In this document: piece by piece, positions 16,175-23,734 of the stretch
Layout: each line of letters begins with the position of its first letter
How positions within the stretch are numbered: the first letter of the stretch is position 1
Assembly (NCBI RefSeq): GCF_036226505.1
Contig: NZ_CP108484.1
Span: 4,960,001-5,024,000 of the forward strand
Source of the DNA: Kitasatospora sp. NBC_01246
GTDB taxonomy: Bacteria; Actinomycetota; Actinomycetes; Streptomycetales; Streptomycetaceae
DNA: 64,000 bases
Direction: 5' to 3'
The notes under the pieces: model-generated
Told to the model about the DNA's origin: nothing
Databases searched by the model: none
The model's input: only the letters and a program-made list of their open reading frames with translations
Position numbers and translations under genes: made by a program

Positions 16175-16729
16175 GTGCAGGTTCTTCAGGTACAGCTTGC
16201 GGTGCGGGCGGACCCCGCGGAGGTCGGCCGGGCCCGCCGCTGGGTGCGCTCGCGGCTGCTCAACCACGGGGTGGACCCGGACGCTCCGATCGCCGAGACG
16301 GTCGTCCTGGTGGTCTCCGAACTGGTGACCAACGCCGTGGTGCACACCGGCTGTCCGGCCGTCCTGCGGCTCTGCTTCCCCGTCGACGACTCCCCGGCCG
16401 GGAGCGGTACTTCGGCGGCCGGCGGCTGCCCGCCGGCCGGCGGGCCGGTGGACGGGACGGGCTGCGGCGGCGCGCCGCGCGAGACGGCCGCGATCGGCCC
16501 GCTCCGGGTCGAGGTCGCCGACGCCAGCCAGGCCGCGCCGGCTCCCCGGCACGCGGGGCCGGACGCCGACGCCACCAACGGGCGGGGCCTGGAGCTGGTC
16601 GAACTGCTCTGCGACCGCTGGGGCTGGTATCCGGACGGTTCGGGCAAGCGCGTCTGGTGCGAGATCGGCGCCGGCGCGCCGCCGGTGGACCCGCTGACCG
16701 CCGTGGACTGGGCCGCACTGGCCCAGTGA
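16175..16729 (+). CDS. HATPase-domain anti-sigma-type regulator (RsbW-like)
   Basis: 184 residues from GTG 16175. The single GHKL ATPase domain has the N-box region (ETVVLVVSELVTNAVVHTG, near residue 45), an acidic ATP-lid part with a Gly/Ala/Pro-rich insertion, and the G-box GRGLELVELLCDRWGW. Such stand-alone proteins in Streptomyces act as serine kinases or binders that inhibit sigma factors via anti-anti-sigma partners. Upstream in-frame starts exist (ATG 16037, GTG 15911) but the extra residues look like random Arg/Ala-rich sequence. GGTGGTGGAG sits just before the chosen start, somewhat close. Confidence 0.72.
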   Translation: MQVLQVQLAVRADPAEVGRARRWVRSRLLNHGVDPDAPIAETVVLVVSELVTNAVVHTGCPAVLRLCFPVDDSPAGSGTSAAGGCPPAGGPVDGTGCGGAPRETAAIGPLRVEVADASQAAPAPRHAGPDADATNGRGLELVELLCDRWGWYPDGSGKRVWCEIGAGAPPVDPLTAVDWAALAQ

Positions 16730-17122
16730 GGCCCGACGATCAACGGGCCGAAACCTGACGCAACCATTCCGAATTTCGGACAACCCATTGACGTGACGTA
16801 TCCGACTGATCACTCTGGGAGCAGCTCTCCGTTGCGAGGGGACGCCGAGGGAACACCCGAACGCCGCTGCGGTGCTGCTGTCCAGGGGGATCATGTCAGC
16901 AGGGGGGCCGTGGTACGCCGATCGCGCGGTGGCTCCTTGGCGAGTGCGGTGGGCTTTGCGCGGGTTCAGGGCCCGTGCTTCACGATCGGATGGCGGCGGG
17001 CCGTGCCGTGCTCGGGGTGCGTGCGGCCCGCCGCCGTCCGATCCGTGCGTTCCTCAGGGCCGGTTCCGGTCATTCGCCGCCCACTTGTCCGCCGCTGAGC
17101 GGCCCGCGGGGGTGGCGCCCCG
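16730..17122. other. 393-bp gap with a 20-bp hairpin
   Basis: It lies between two convergent genes. A possible short frame from GTG 16793 has no recognisable product and poor codon character. The main structure is the inverted repeat at 16984-17043. Confidence 0.4.
16984..17043. terminator. 20-bp inverted repeat in a convergent gap
   Basis: Arm 16984-17003 pairs with 17024-17043 over 20 bp with a single G-T wobble and a 20-base loop. It lies about 80 bp from the end of the GlxA-family gene and 255 bp from the end of the HATPase gene. It is either the terminator for the leftward gene or a relic of a small inverted-repeat element. Confidence 0.6.
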
Positions 17123-18100
17123 TCAGTGCGACCGCTCCACCGACCGGAAGGTGCGCCGGTACGCGCTCGGCGCGACGTCCAGCCGCCCGCGCAGCCGCAG
17201 CCGCAGCGAGGCCGCCGTCCCGAAGCCGGACTCCCGGGCCACCTGGTCGATCGTCATGTCGGTGCTCTCCAGCAACTGGCGGGCGCGCTCGGCGCGCTGG
17301 ACCGTCAGCCACTGGCCCGGGCTGCTGCCCGTCTCCTCGCGGAACCGCCGCGTGAAGCTCCGCACGCTCATGCCCGCCCGGTCGGCGAGCAGGCGCAGCG
17401 GGAGCGGCTGGTCCAGGTGCTCCAGCGCCCAGGCGCGGACCGCCGCGGCGCCGGGGCCGGCGTCGACGGCCGGGCGCGGGAGTTCGACGTACTGCTTCTG
17501 GCCGCCCTCGCGCCAGGGCGGCACCAGGCAGGTGCGGGCCACCGCGTTGGCCACCGCGCTGCCGTGGTCGCGGCGCACGATGTGCAGGCAGAGGTCGATG
17601 CCGGCCGCCACCCCGCCCGAGGTGAGGACGTCCCCGTCGTCGGTGAACAGGACGTCCGGATCGAGCCGGACCTTCGGGTACAGGGCGGCGAAGAGCTCGG
17701 TGTAGCGCCAGTGGGTGGTGGCCGGGCGGCCGTCCAGCAGTCCGGCGGCCGCCAGGACGAAGGAGCCGGTGCAGATCGACACCAGCCGGGTGCCGGGCCG
17801 GATCCTGGCCAGCGCGGCGACCAGGGCGGGATCGAGCCGGGCGTCGACCTCCCGGGGCCCCTGGTCCGCAGAGGCCGGGATCACCACGGTGTCCGCCCAC
17901 TCCAGGAGTTCGGGCCCGTGGTCGACGGCGATCCGGAAGTCGGTACTGGTGGGGACCGGCCGGCCGTCCACGGTGCAGGTGGCCACCTGGTAGTGCGGCA
18001 CGCCGTCGGCGTCCTTGGCCGACTCGAAGATCCTTGCGGGGATGCCCAGTTCGAAGGCGATCACCCTGTCGAGTGCCAGTACCGCGATCCTGTGCGCCAT
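17123..18100 (-). CDS. GlxA-family AraC/DJ-1 transcriptional regulator
   Basis: 325 residues from ATG 18100 (GGAAGGG upstream). Residues 1-195 form a DJ-1/PfpI-like class I glutamine-amidotransferase fold with the nucleophile elbow ICTGSFVLAAAGLLDGR (near residue 113) and the following block ATTHWRY. Residues about 215-320 form two AraC-type HTH units (RLLADRAGMSVRSFTRRFREE and IDQVARESGFGTAASLRLRL). This type usually activates nearby catabolic or transport genes; the divergent MFS gene at 18270 is the obvious target. Confidence 0.88.
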   Translation of the reverse strand: MAHRIAVLALDRVIAFELGIPARIFESAKDADGVPHYQVATCTVDGRPVPTSTDFRIAVDHGPELLEWADTVVIPASADQGPREVDARLDPALVAALARIRPGTRLVSICTGSFVLAAAGLLDGRPATTHWRYTELFAALYPKVRLDPDVLFTDDGDVLTSGGVAAGIDLCLHIVRRDHGSAVANAVARTCLVPPWREGGQKQYVELPRPAVDAGPGAAAVRAWALEHLDQPLPLRLLADRAGMSVRSFTRRFREETGSSPGQWLTVQRAERARQLLESTDMTIDQVARESGFGTAASLRLRLRGRLDVAPSAYRRTFRSVERSH

Positions 18101-18269
18101 CGCGCCCGCCCTTCCGTTCCCCGCCGGCGCCCGCCGCCTGCCGCCGGGCACCCCGACGCCCGTCGCCCGGGCCGGCGACCAGCGTACGCCGAACCGCTGG
18201 CCCGATCTTTGCGAAAGCTGGCAGCCAGGCCACTCGTGGTCGTTCGGGCCGTTCGGGAGACTCGGCCGG
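18101..18269. promoter_or_regulatory. Divergent promoter, GlxA-type regulator / MFS carrier
   Basis: 169 bp between the two divergent starts. I could not pick out a clear operator or promoter pair. Both ribosome sites are visible (GGGAGA before the GTG at 18270; GGAAGGG before the regulator). Confidence 0.4.
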
Positions 18270-19649
18270 GTGAACGAACGCCACACCCCCACCCCGGGCC
18301 CGACCGCCGCGCCGGCCCGCCCCGAGGCACCGGCCCCCGCACCGGACCTCGCCCCCTCCGGGCTCCCGCGGCCGGGCCGCACCGGCCGCCCCCGGCCGCA
18401 CTACGCCTGGGTGGTCGCCGCGGTCTCGCTGCTGGTGCTGCTCGGATCGGCCGGCTTCCGCTCCACGCCCAGCCTGATGATGGACGCGCTGCACAACGAG
18501 TTCGGCTGGTCGATGGGGACGATATCCAGCGCCACCTCGGTCAACCTCGCGCTCTACGGCCTCACCGCTCCCTTCGCCGCCGCGCTGATGGACCGCTTCG
18601 GCGTCCGGCTGGTGGTGGTCTGCGCGCTGCTGACCATCTCGGTCGGCGCCGGGCTCACCATGCTGATGCGCGAGCCCTGGCAACTGGTCCTCTGCTGGGG
18701 CGTGCTGGTGGGCCTCGGCAGCGGCTCGATGGCCGGCGCGTTCGCCACCACCGTCACCGGCCGCTGGTTCCGGGCCCGCCAGGGCCTGGTCACCGGTGTG
18801 CTCACGGCCGCCGGCGCGGCCGGCAACCTGGTCTTCCTGCCGGTCGGCGCCTGGCTGGTGGAAGAGCACGGCTGGCGTTCGGCGGTCGTCGTCGTCTCGC
18901 TGGCGGCCAGCGCGGTCGCCGTCCCGGTGCTGCTGCTGATGCGCGAGCGCCCCGCCGACCTCGGCCTGCTCCCGTACGGCGCGACCGAGGAGCCGCCCCC
19001 GCCGGTGGCGGACAACCGGGCGCTGGCCCGCTCGCTGCGGGTGCTCCGGGACGCCTCCCGCAGCCGGGCGTTCTGGCTGCTGGCCGGCTCCTTCGCGATC
19101 TGCGGCGCGACGACGGCGGGGCTGGTCGGCACCCACTTCATCCCCGCCGCGCACGACCACGGCCTGCCGGTCACCACGGCGGCGAGCCTGCTGGCCCTGA
19201 TCGGGATCTTCGACGTGATCGGCACCATCGCCAGCGGCTGGTTCACCGACCGCTTCGACTCCCGGCTGCTGCTGGTCGTCTACTACGCGCTGCGCGGGTT
19301 CTCGCTGTTCCTGCTGCCGCAGCTGTTCGCGGGTTCGCTGGAGCCGCCGATCCTGGCCTTCGTGATCTTCTACGGCCTGGACTGGGTGGCCACCGTCCCG
19401 CCGACCGTCGCGCTCTGCCGACGGCACTTCGGCGACGACGCGCCGATCGTCTTCGGCTGGGTGCTGGCCTGCCACCAGCTCGGCGCGGCCGCGGTGGCCG
19501 GGCTGGCCGGCCTCGCCCGGGACGCGCTCGGCACCTACGACCTCGCCTGGTACGCGGCCGGCGGGCTCTGCGCGGTCGCCGTGCTGCTCTGCCTGGCCCT
19601 GCGGGCGGACCGGCCGGGGGCGGGGGCGCCCGCGCCGAGCCTGTCGTGA
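18270..19649 (+). CDS. MFS transporter
   Basis: 459 residues from GTG 18270. After about 40 Pro/Ala-rich cytoplasmic residues there are 12 hydrophobic segments, with the MFS loop 2-3 signature DRFGVRLVV (near residue 110) and its weaker half-repeat TDRFDSRLLLV in the second half. The profile fits the oxalate/formate-antiporter-like or monocarboxylate group. It is an inner-membrane carrier whose substrate is unknown, probably controlled by the divergent AraC-type regulator. Confidence 0.85.
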   Translation: MNERHTPTPGPTAAPARPEAPAPAPDLAPSGLPRPGRTGRPRPHYAWVVAAVSLLVLLGSAGFRSTPSLMMDALHNEFGWSMGTISSATSVNLALYGLTAPFAAALMDRFGVRLVVVCALLTISVGAGLTMLMREPWQLVLCWGVLVGLGSGSMAGAFATTVTGRWFRARQGLVTGVLTAAGAAGNLVFLPVGAWLVEEHGWRSAVVVVSLAASAVAVPVLLLMRERPADLGLLPYGATEEPPPPVADNRALARSLRVLRDASRSRAFWLLAGSFAICGATTAGLVGTHFIPAAHDHGLPVTTAASLLALIGIFDVIGTIASGWFTDRFDSRLLLVVYYALRGFSLFLLPQLFAGSLEPPILAFVIFYGLDWVATVPPTVALCRRHFGDDAPIVFGWVLACHQLGAAAVAGLAGLARDALGTYDLAWYAAGGLCAVAVLLCLALRADRPGAGAPAPSLS

Positions 19650-19670
19650 GCGGACACTAGGCTCACCGTC

Positions 19671-20198
19671 ATGACGCTCGCCTTCACCCTCGACCCCGAG
19701 CCCGGTCCGGACCTGCGCGCCGACATCGTCCGGCTCTGGACCGACGTCACCAACGCCGGCGGCGCGGTCGGCTTCGTGGCGCCGGTGACGGAGGACGAGG
19801 TCTGGAAGACCGCCGACCCGCACTTCGCCGGCCTCGCGCCCGCCGGGCCGGACCGGCTGCTGATCGCCCACGAGCGGGAGAGCGGCCGGCTGGCCGCCCT
19901 GCTCTTCCTCGACTCCATGCGGTTCGGCCTGATGGACCACTGGCGGCTGCTCAAGCGCGTCATGGTGCACCCCGACTTCCAGGGCCGCGGCTACGGCGCC
20001 GAGCTGATGGCCGAGGCCGAGCGGGTGGCCCGGGCCTGGGGGCTGGAGGGACTGCGGCTGACCCTGCGCGGCGGTCTCGGGCTGGAGGCCTTCTACGCCC
20101 GCTGCGGCTACACCGAGGTCGGCCGGGTCCCCGCCGCGATCCGGGTGGCCCCCGGGGACGACCGCGACGACGTCACGATGTGGTTGGACCTGCGTTGA
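19671..20198 (+). CDS. GNAT-family N-acetyltransferase
   Basis: 175 residues. The acetyl-CoA loop is in motif A, RVMVHPDFQGRGYGAELM (near residue 102), followed by motif B GLEAFYARCGYTEVGRVP. The acceptor cannot be told. The gene begins 21 bases after the MFS stop, so it is probably transcribed with it. Confidence 0.85.
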   Translation: MTLAFTLDPEPGPDLRADIVRLWTDVTNAGGAVGFVAPVTEDEVWKTADPHFAGLAPAGPDRLLIAHERESGRLAALLFLDSMRFGLMDHWRLLKRVMVHPDFQGRGYGAELMAEAERVARAWGLEGLRLTLRGGLGLEAFYARCGYTEVGRVPAAIRVAPGDDRDDVTMWLDLR

Positions 20199-20303
20199 CG
20201 GACGGCCGCGCGGGGGCCGGGTGACCCGTGCCCCGCGCGGCGCGTCCGGCATGCTTCACTGGGATACCGGTCCGGTCCCCGCGCAGAGAAGGATGTGTCC
20301 CCC

Positions 20304-20645
20304 GTGAGCAGCAAGGTGAGCGACAAGTCCCACGCCACGCTCCGTTACACCTCCATGCGGGTCAGCATCTTCCTCGGCTGCCTGCTGGTCGCCCTGCTGC
20401 TGGGCCACTTCCAGGTCATCCCGGTCAAGGGGCAGACCGGCGCGATCTTCCTGTTCCTGGTGGCCGCCGTGGTCTCGGCGCCGCTCAGCTACGTGCTGCT
20501 GAGCCGGCAGCGCGACGCGATGTCGGCCCAGATCTCCGGCAGGGTCGACGGCCTCCGCAGCCGGACGGCCGCGCGGATCGCCGACCAGAACGCCGAGGAG
20601 GACGCGGCCGACGACGCCGCGCGCGCGACCGCCCTGCAGGGCTGA
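20304..20645 (+). CDS. DUF4229 small membrane protein
   Basis: 113 residues from GTG 20304, which has AGAAGGA at a good distance; GTG 20295 is too near that site. Two membrane helices (MRVSIFLGCLLVALLLG and AIFLFLVAAVVSAPLSYVLL) are followed by a charged cytoplasmic tail ending in an Ala/Asp-rich run. This is a conserved actinomycete family of unknown role, in Streptomyces often near quinone or cell-envelope genes. Confidence 0.8.
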   Translation: MSSKVSDKSHATLRYTSMRVSIFLGCLLVALLLGHFQVIPVKGQTGAIFLFLVAAVVSAPLSYVLLSRQRDAMSAQISGRVDGLRSRTAARIADQNAEEDAADDAARATALQG

Positions 20646-20659
20646 TCCGCGTCACCGCC

Positions 20660-21874
20660 GTGCCCGCCCCCGACCCCGAGCCGCCGGCTGACCGCGAGCC
20701 GCCGGCCGGGCCGCTCTCCGAGCCGCTGCGCGAGCCGCTGCCCGGGCCCGCCGCGCCGCAGGGCGGGAGCGTCAGCGGCACCTGGCCGGCTCCGGTCCGC
20801 AAGCCCACCGGGCGGGACGTGGCACGGCTCGCCGGGGTCTCGCAGGCCACCGTCTCGCTGGTGTTCTCCGGCCCCGAGGCGGGCCGCCGGGTCTCCGACG
20901 CCACCCGGGAGCGCGTCCGGGAGGCGGCCCGCAGCCTCGGCTACCGCCCGCAGGCGGCCGGCCGGCAACTGCGGCTCGGCCGCAGCGGCATGATCCTGCT
21001 GGCCGTGCCGAACATCCTCGGCCCGTTCTTCGGCCGGGTGCTGGAGGGCGTCCACGAGGAGGCCGGCCGGCACGGCCTGGCCGTCGTGGTCAGCTCCGGC
21101 TGGGGGAGCGCCACCCTCGCCGACGCGGCCACCACCAGCCGGTTCGACGGCCTGCTGATCTGCTCCCCGGACGACAGCCAGCTCGGTGCGCTGCCCGCCG
21201 ACACCCCCGCGGTCTTCCTGGACGCCGACCCCGGCACCGACCGGGCCCGGCCGACCGTCGAGCTGGACGTGGCCGGCGGCATGCGCGCCGCCGTCGAACA
21301 CCTGGCCGGGCTGGGCCACCGGCGGATCGGCCGGCTGCGCTCCACCCACGCCGCGTACACCTTCCGGGTCCGCCAGGCCGCCTTCGAGCAGGCCGCCGCG
21401 GAACTCGGCCTGGACGTGGTCGAGCTGGGCGTCAGCCTCAACGAGGGCCAGCCCGCCGCCCGCGGCGCCGCCCGCCGGATGCTGGCGGGCCCCGACCGCC
21501 CGCACGCGGTGATCTGCGACGACGACGTGGTGGCCTCCGGGGTCTACCAGGCGGCCGCCGAACTCGGTCTGCGGGTGCCCGCGGACCTCTCGGTGGTCGG
21601 CATCGACAACATCCCGGTGGCCGAGCTGCTCACCCCGCCGCTCACCACAGTCGACCTGCCCGGCGAGGAGCTGGGCCGGGCCGGGGTCGCGGCCCTCGCG
21701 GACCTGCTCCGCGGCGAGCCGGTCGCGCCGGTGCCGCCGCTGGCGACCTCGCTGGTGCTGCGCTCCTCGACCGCGGCCGGGACCGCCGCGACCGGTACCC
21801 GCGCGGCCGGGAGCCCCGCCTCCGGCGCCTCGCCCACCGGCACCTCGCCCACCGGGACCGGCCGTTCGGATTAG
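20660..21874 (+). CDS. LacI-family transcriptional regulator
   Basis: 404 residues from GTG 20660. After about 50 Pro-rich residues comes the HTH (GRDVARLAGVSQATVSLVFS) and hinge (RVREAARSLGYRPQ), then a sugar-binding periplasmic-type domain ending with VVGIDNIPVAELLTPPLTTV. The last 35 residues are a Thr/Gly/Ala tail with GTSPT repeats. The start is uncertain because no ribosome site is visible 5-12 bases before the GTG, and the long N-terminal extension is odd for the family. The target is unknown; no sugar transporter is adjacent. Confidence 0.82.
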   Translation: MPAPDPEPPADREPPAGPLSEPLREPLPGPAAPQGGSVSGTWPAPVRKPTGRDVARLAGVSQATVSLVFSGPEAGRRVSDATRERVREAARSLGYRPQAAGRQLRLGRSGMILLAVPNILGPFFGRVLEGVHEEAGRHGLAVVVSSGWGSATLADAATTSRFDGLLICSPDDSQLGALPADTPAVFLDADPGTDRARPTVELDVAGGMRAAVEHLAGLGHRRIGRLRSTHAAYTFRVRQAAFEQAAAELGLDVVELGVSLNEGQPAARGAARRMLAGPDRPHAVICDDDVVASGVYQAAAELGLRVPADLSVVGIDNIPVAELLTPPLTTVDLPGEELGRAGVAALADLLRGEPVAPVPPLATSLVLRSSTAAGTAATGTRAAGSPASGASPTGTSPTGTGRSD

Positions 21875-22034
21875 TTCGGACAGGTGAACTGCCGTCAGGA
21901 CGTCTCGCGCCGCAGCGGCGGGCGAATGAACCGACGATGAGATTCCGGCGTGCGGACGCTCCGATCAACGGTCTGATCACCGACACCCCTGCCGGTCGGG
22001 ATGGAGTTCGTCGGCCGGACCCCGTCGACGGTCA

Positions 22035-22082
22035 GTGACCGCGCCCGTCGGCCAGACCACCCGGTCCGACGGGCGCGGTCAC
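22035..22082. terminator. 17-bp perfect hairpin between convergent genes
   Basis: Arms 22035-22051 and 22066-22082 pair perfectly with a 14-base loop. It lies 15 bp from the end of the leftward MFS gene and 160 bp after the LacI-type gene. It is a strong bidirectional terminator. Confidence 0.85.
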
Positions 22083-22097
22083 GTATGAGGGGTGGGT

Positions 22098-23306
22098 TCA
22101 GCCCACCGGTACCGGCTGCGCCACCGGGGCCGCCGGCAGCGGCTGGAACCAGCGGCGGGCGCCGAACAGCAGCAGCCCGCCCAGGCCGATCCCGCCGGCC
22201 GCGCAGAGCGCCACCGGGCGCAGCGAGTCCTCGGCGAGGTTGCCGGAGACGGCGTAGCCGAGCGAGTTGCCGGTCGCGAACAGCGTCACCAGCCAGGCGA
22301 ACGCCTCGGTCACCGTGCCCACCGGGGCCAGCTCGGCGACCAGGACGAACGCGGCGGCCAGCAGCGGGGCCAGCCCGATCCCGGACAGGAAGGCCAGCGC
22401 GGCCATCGCGTACGGCCCGGGCAGCAGCACCAGCGGGAGGTAGGAGACGGCCATCCCGAGCGCCATCACCCAGGTGCGGGTCGCCGTTCCGCTGCGCCAG
22501 CGCACCGCCCCGTACCCGAGCGCGCCGAGCAGTCCGCCCAGCGCGGCCAGCGCCAGCAGCGTCCCCGCGCCGCCCGGCAGGCCGCCCTCGTGCGCCTCCG
22601 CGTAAGCGATGAACAGCACGTTCTGGGCACCGACCGCCCAGCCGGCGCCGGCCAGGCCGATCAGCAGCAGAACCAGGCCGGGCGAGCGGAGCGGCCCGAG
22701 CAGACCGGCCGAGTGCGCGCGCGGCGGTGCCTGCCAGGCCCGGGCCGGTCCGGCGGTGGCCACCACCAGGGCCCCGGCCAGCCCCAGCCCGGCCGCCACC
22801 CAGAGCGCCGCGACCGGGCTGAAGGCCCCGGCGATCCCGGCCACCGCGAGCGGGCCGGCCACGTAGAGGATCTGTTGCGAGGCGGAGTCGAAGGCGTACA
22901 CGGTGTCGAGCTGCTCCTCGGCGACGACATCCGGCCAGAGCGAGCGCAGGCAGGGTTCGAGCGGTGGCATGGCCAGTCCGGCGATCGCGGCGCCGACCGG
23001 TGCGGCCAGTGCCGAGCCCGGCGCGAGTGCCAGGAGCGCGTACCCGCCGCCCGCGACCACGGCGGAGGCGAGCAGCACCCGCGGCTGGCCGGTGCGGTCC
23101 ACGATCCGGCCGAGGACCGGCCCGCCCACGGCGGCCGAGATCGCGTAGGCGGCGGTGGCCAGCCCGATCCGGCTGTAAGGGGTGCCGGCCTCGCGCAGGG
23201 CCAGCGCGATCACCAGGGCGGTCATACCGGCGGGGAGGCGGCCGAGCAGGGTGCCGAGGAGCAGACGGCTGACGTGCGGGGCGCGGAGCAGGGCGACATA
23301 GCCCAT
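22098..23306 (-). CDS. MFS transporter (drug-efflux-like)
   Basis: 402 residues from ATG 23306 (GGAGA upstream), with 12 hydrophobic segments and almost no loop longer than 20 residues. The first-half signature GPVLGRIVDRTGQPRVLL (near residue 62) and the acidic DSASQQILYVAGP segment fit the small-efflux-pump group of MFS. The substrate is unknown. Expression should be switched at a perfect 16-bp palindrome that overlaps its -10 element, although the matching repressor gene is not in this window. Confidence 0.85.
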   Translation of the reverse strand: MGYVALLRAPHVSRLLLGTLLGRLPAGMTALVIALALREAGTPYSRIGLATAAYAISAAVGGPVLGRIVDRTGQPRVLLASAVVAGGGYALLALAPGSALAAPVGAAIAGLAMPPLEPCLRSLWPDVVAEEQLDTVYAFDSASQQILYVAGPLAVAGIAGAFSPVAALWVAAGLGLAGALVVATAGPARAWQAPPRAHSAGLLGPLRSPGLVLLLIGLAGAGWAVGAQNVLFIAYAEAHEGGLPGGAGTLLALAALGGLLGALGYGAVRWRSGTATRTWVMALGMAVSYLPLVLLPGPYAMAALAFLSGIGLAPLLAAAFVLVAELAPVGTVTEAFAWLVTLFATGNSLGYAVSGNLAEDSLRPVALCAAGGIGLGGLLLFGARRWFQPLPAAPVAQPVPVG

Positions 23307-23352
23307 GGACAGTTCTCCGGGTCGGGGCAGGGGAGGGCGGGGACTCTCTCCA

Positions 23353-23381
23353 AGTTATACGTATAACTGCTAAGTGGTCAA
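23353..23381 (-). promoter_or_regulatory. Promoter with 16-bp palindromic operator over the -10
   Basis: On the minus strand TTGACC (23381-23376), a 16-base spacer and TATAAC (23359-23354) form a near-consensus housekeeping promoter. A perfect palindrome AGTTATACGTATAACT (23353-23368) covers the -10. It lies about 47 bp upstream of the leftward MFS start. A repressor of the TetR, MarR or PadR type is expected. Confidence 0.75.
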
Positions 23382-23449
23382 TCGGACCCATGGTGCGATC
23401 TGATGGTGCGTCAGCCTCGTTCGTGTCCGGATTTACCCTTGCGCGGGTC

Positions 23450-23497
23450 ACATCTCAAACAAGTACTTTGAACATCTCAAACCTTTACTGCTAACGT
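23450..23497 (+). promoter_or_regulatory. Promoter with two 11-bp direct repeats, upstream of the DAACS gene
   Basis: ACATCTCAAAC occurs at 23450-23460 and 23472-23482, exactly 22 bp apart (two helical turns). TTGAAC (23468-23473), an 18-base spacer and TAACGT (23492-23497) form a likely promoter between and over the repeats. The repeats look like a tandem activator or repressor site. Confidence 0.6.
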
Positions 23498-23528
23498 ATC
23501 GGCCATGACCACCTCAGGAGCAGCGCGG

Positions 23529-23642
23529 ATGTACGGCTCGGGCCCGGTGCCCACGGCCGCCCGCGCGTGCTGCCTGACGGGTGCTGTGGACAGCGCGCGC
23601 CGTTGTCGTGCCATGAGCTGTATCCAGGCGGCACGCCCCTGA
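23529..23642 (+). CDS. Possible 37-residue Cys-containing leader peptide
   Basis: This ORF starts at ATG 23529 with a strong ribosome site (AGGAG, 8 bases upstream) and stops 92 bases before the DAACS start, inside the predicted transcript. The peptide has four Cys (ARACCLTG, RRCRAMSC). An in-frame ATG at 23505 would make it 45 residues. It could be a translated leader sensing amino acid supply, or only chance; codon use gives no decision at this length. Confidence 0.35.
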   Translation: MYGSGPVPTAARACCLTGAVDSARRCRAMSCIQAARP

Positions 23643-23734
23643 CGGGGCCGCGTCCTCCCGTCCGGCCCACCCGCCGTGCCGCCTTCCCCGCCTCACCCCA
23701 CCGTCAGCAACGCCCTCCCCGGAGCCGCACCGTC

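Noticed and set aside
16793..17098. 101-codon frame starting MTYPTDHSGSSS
   Set aside because: No family, weak ribosome site, composition shifts along its length and it ends inside a 20-bp hairpin region; not supported as a gene.
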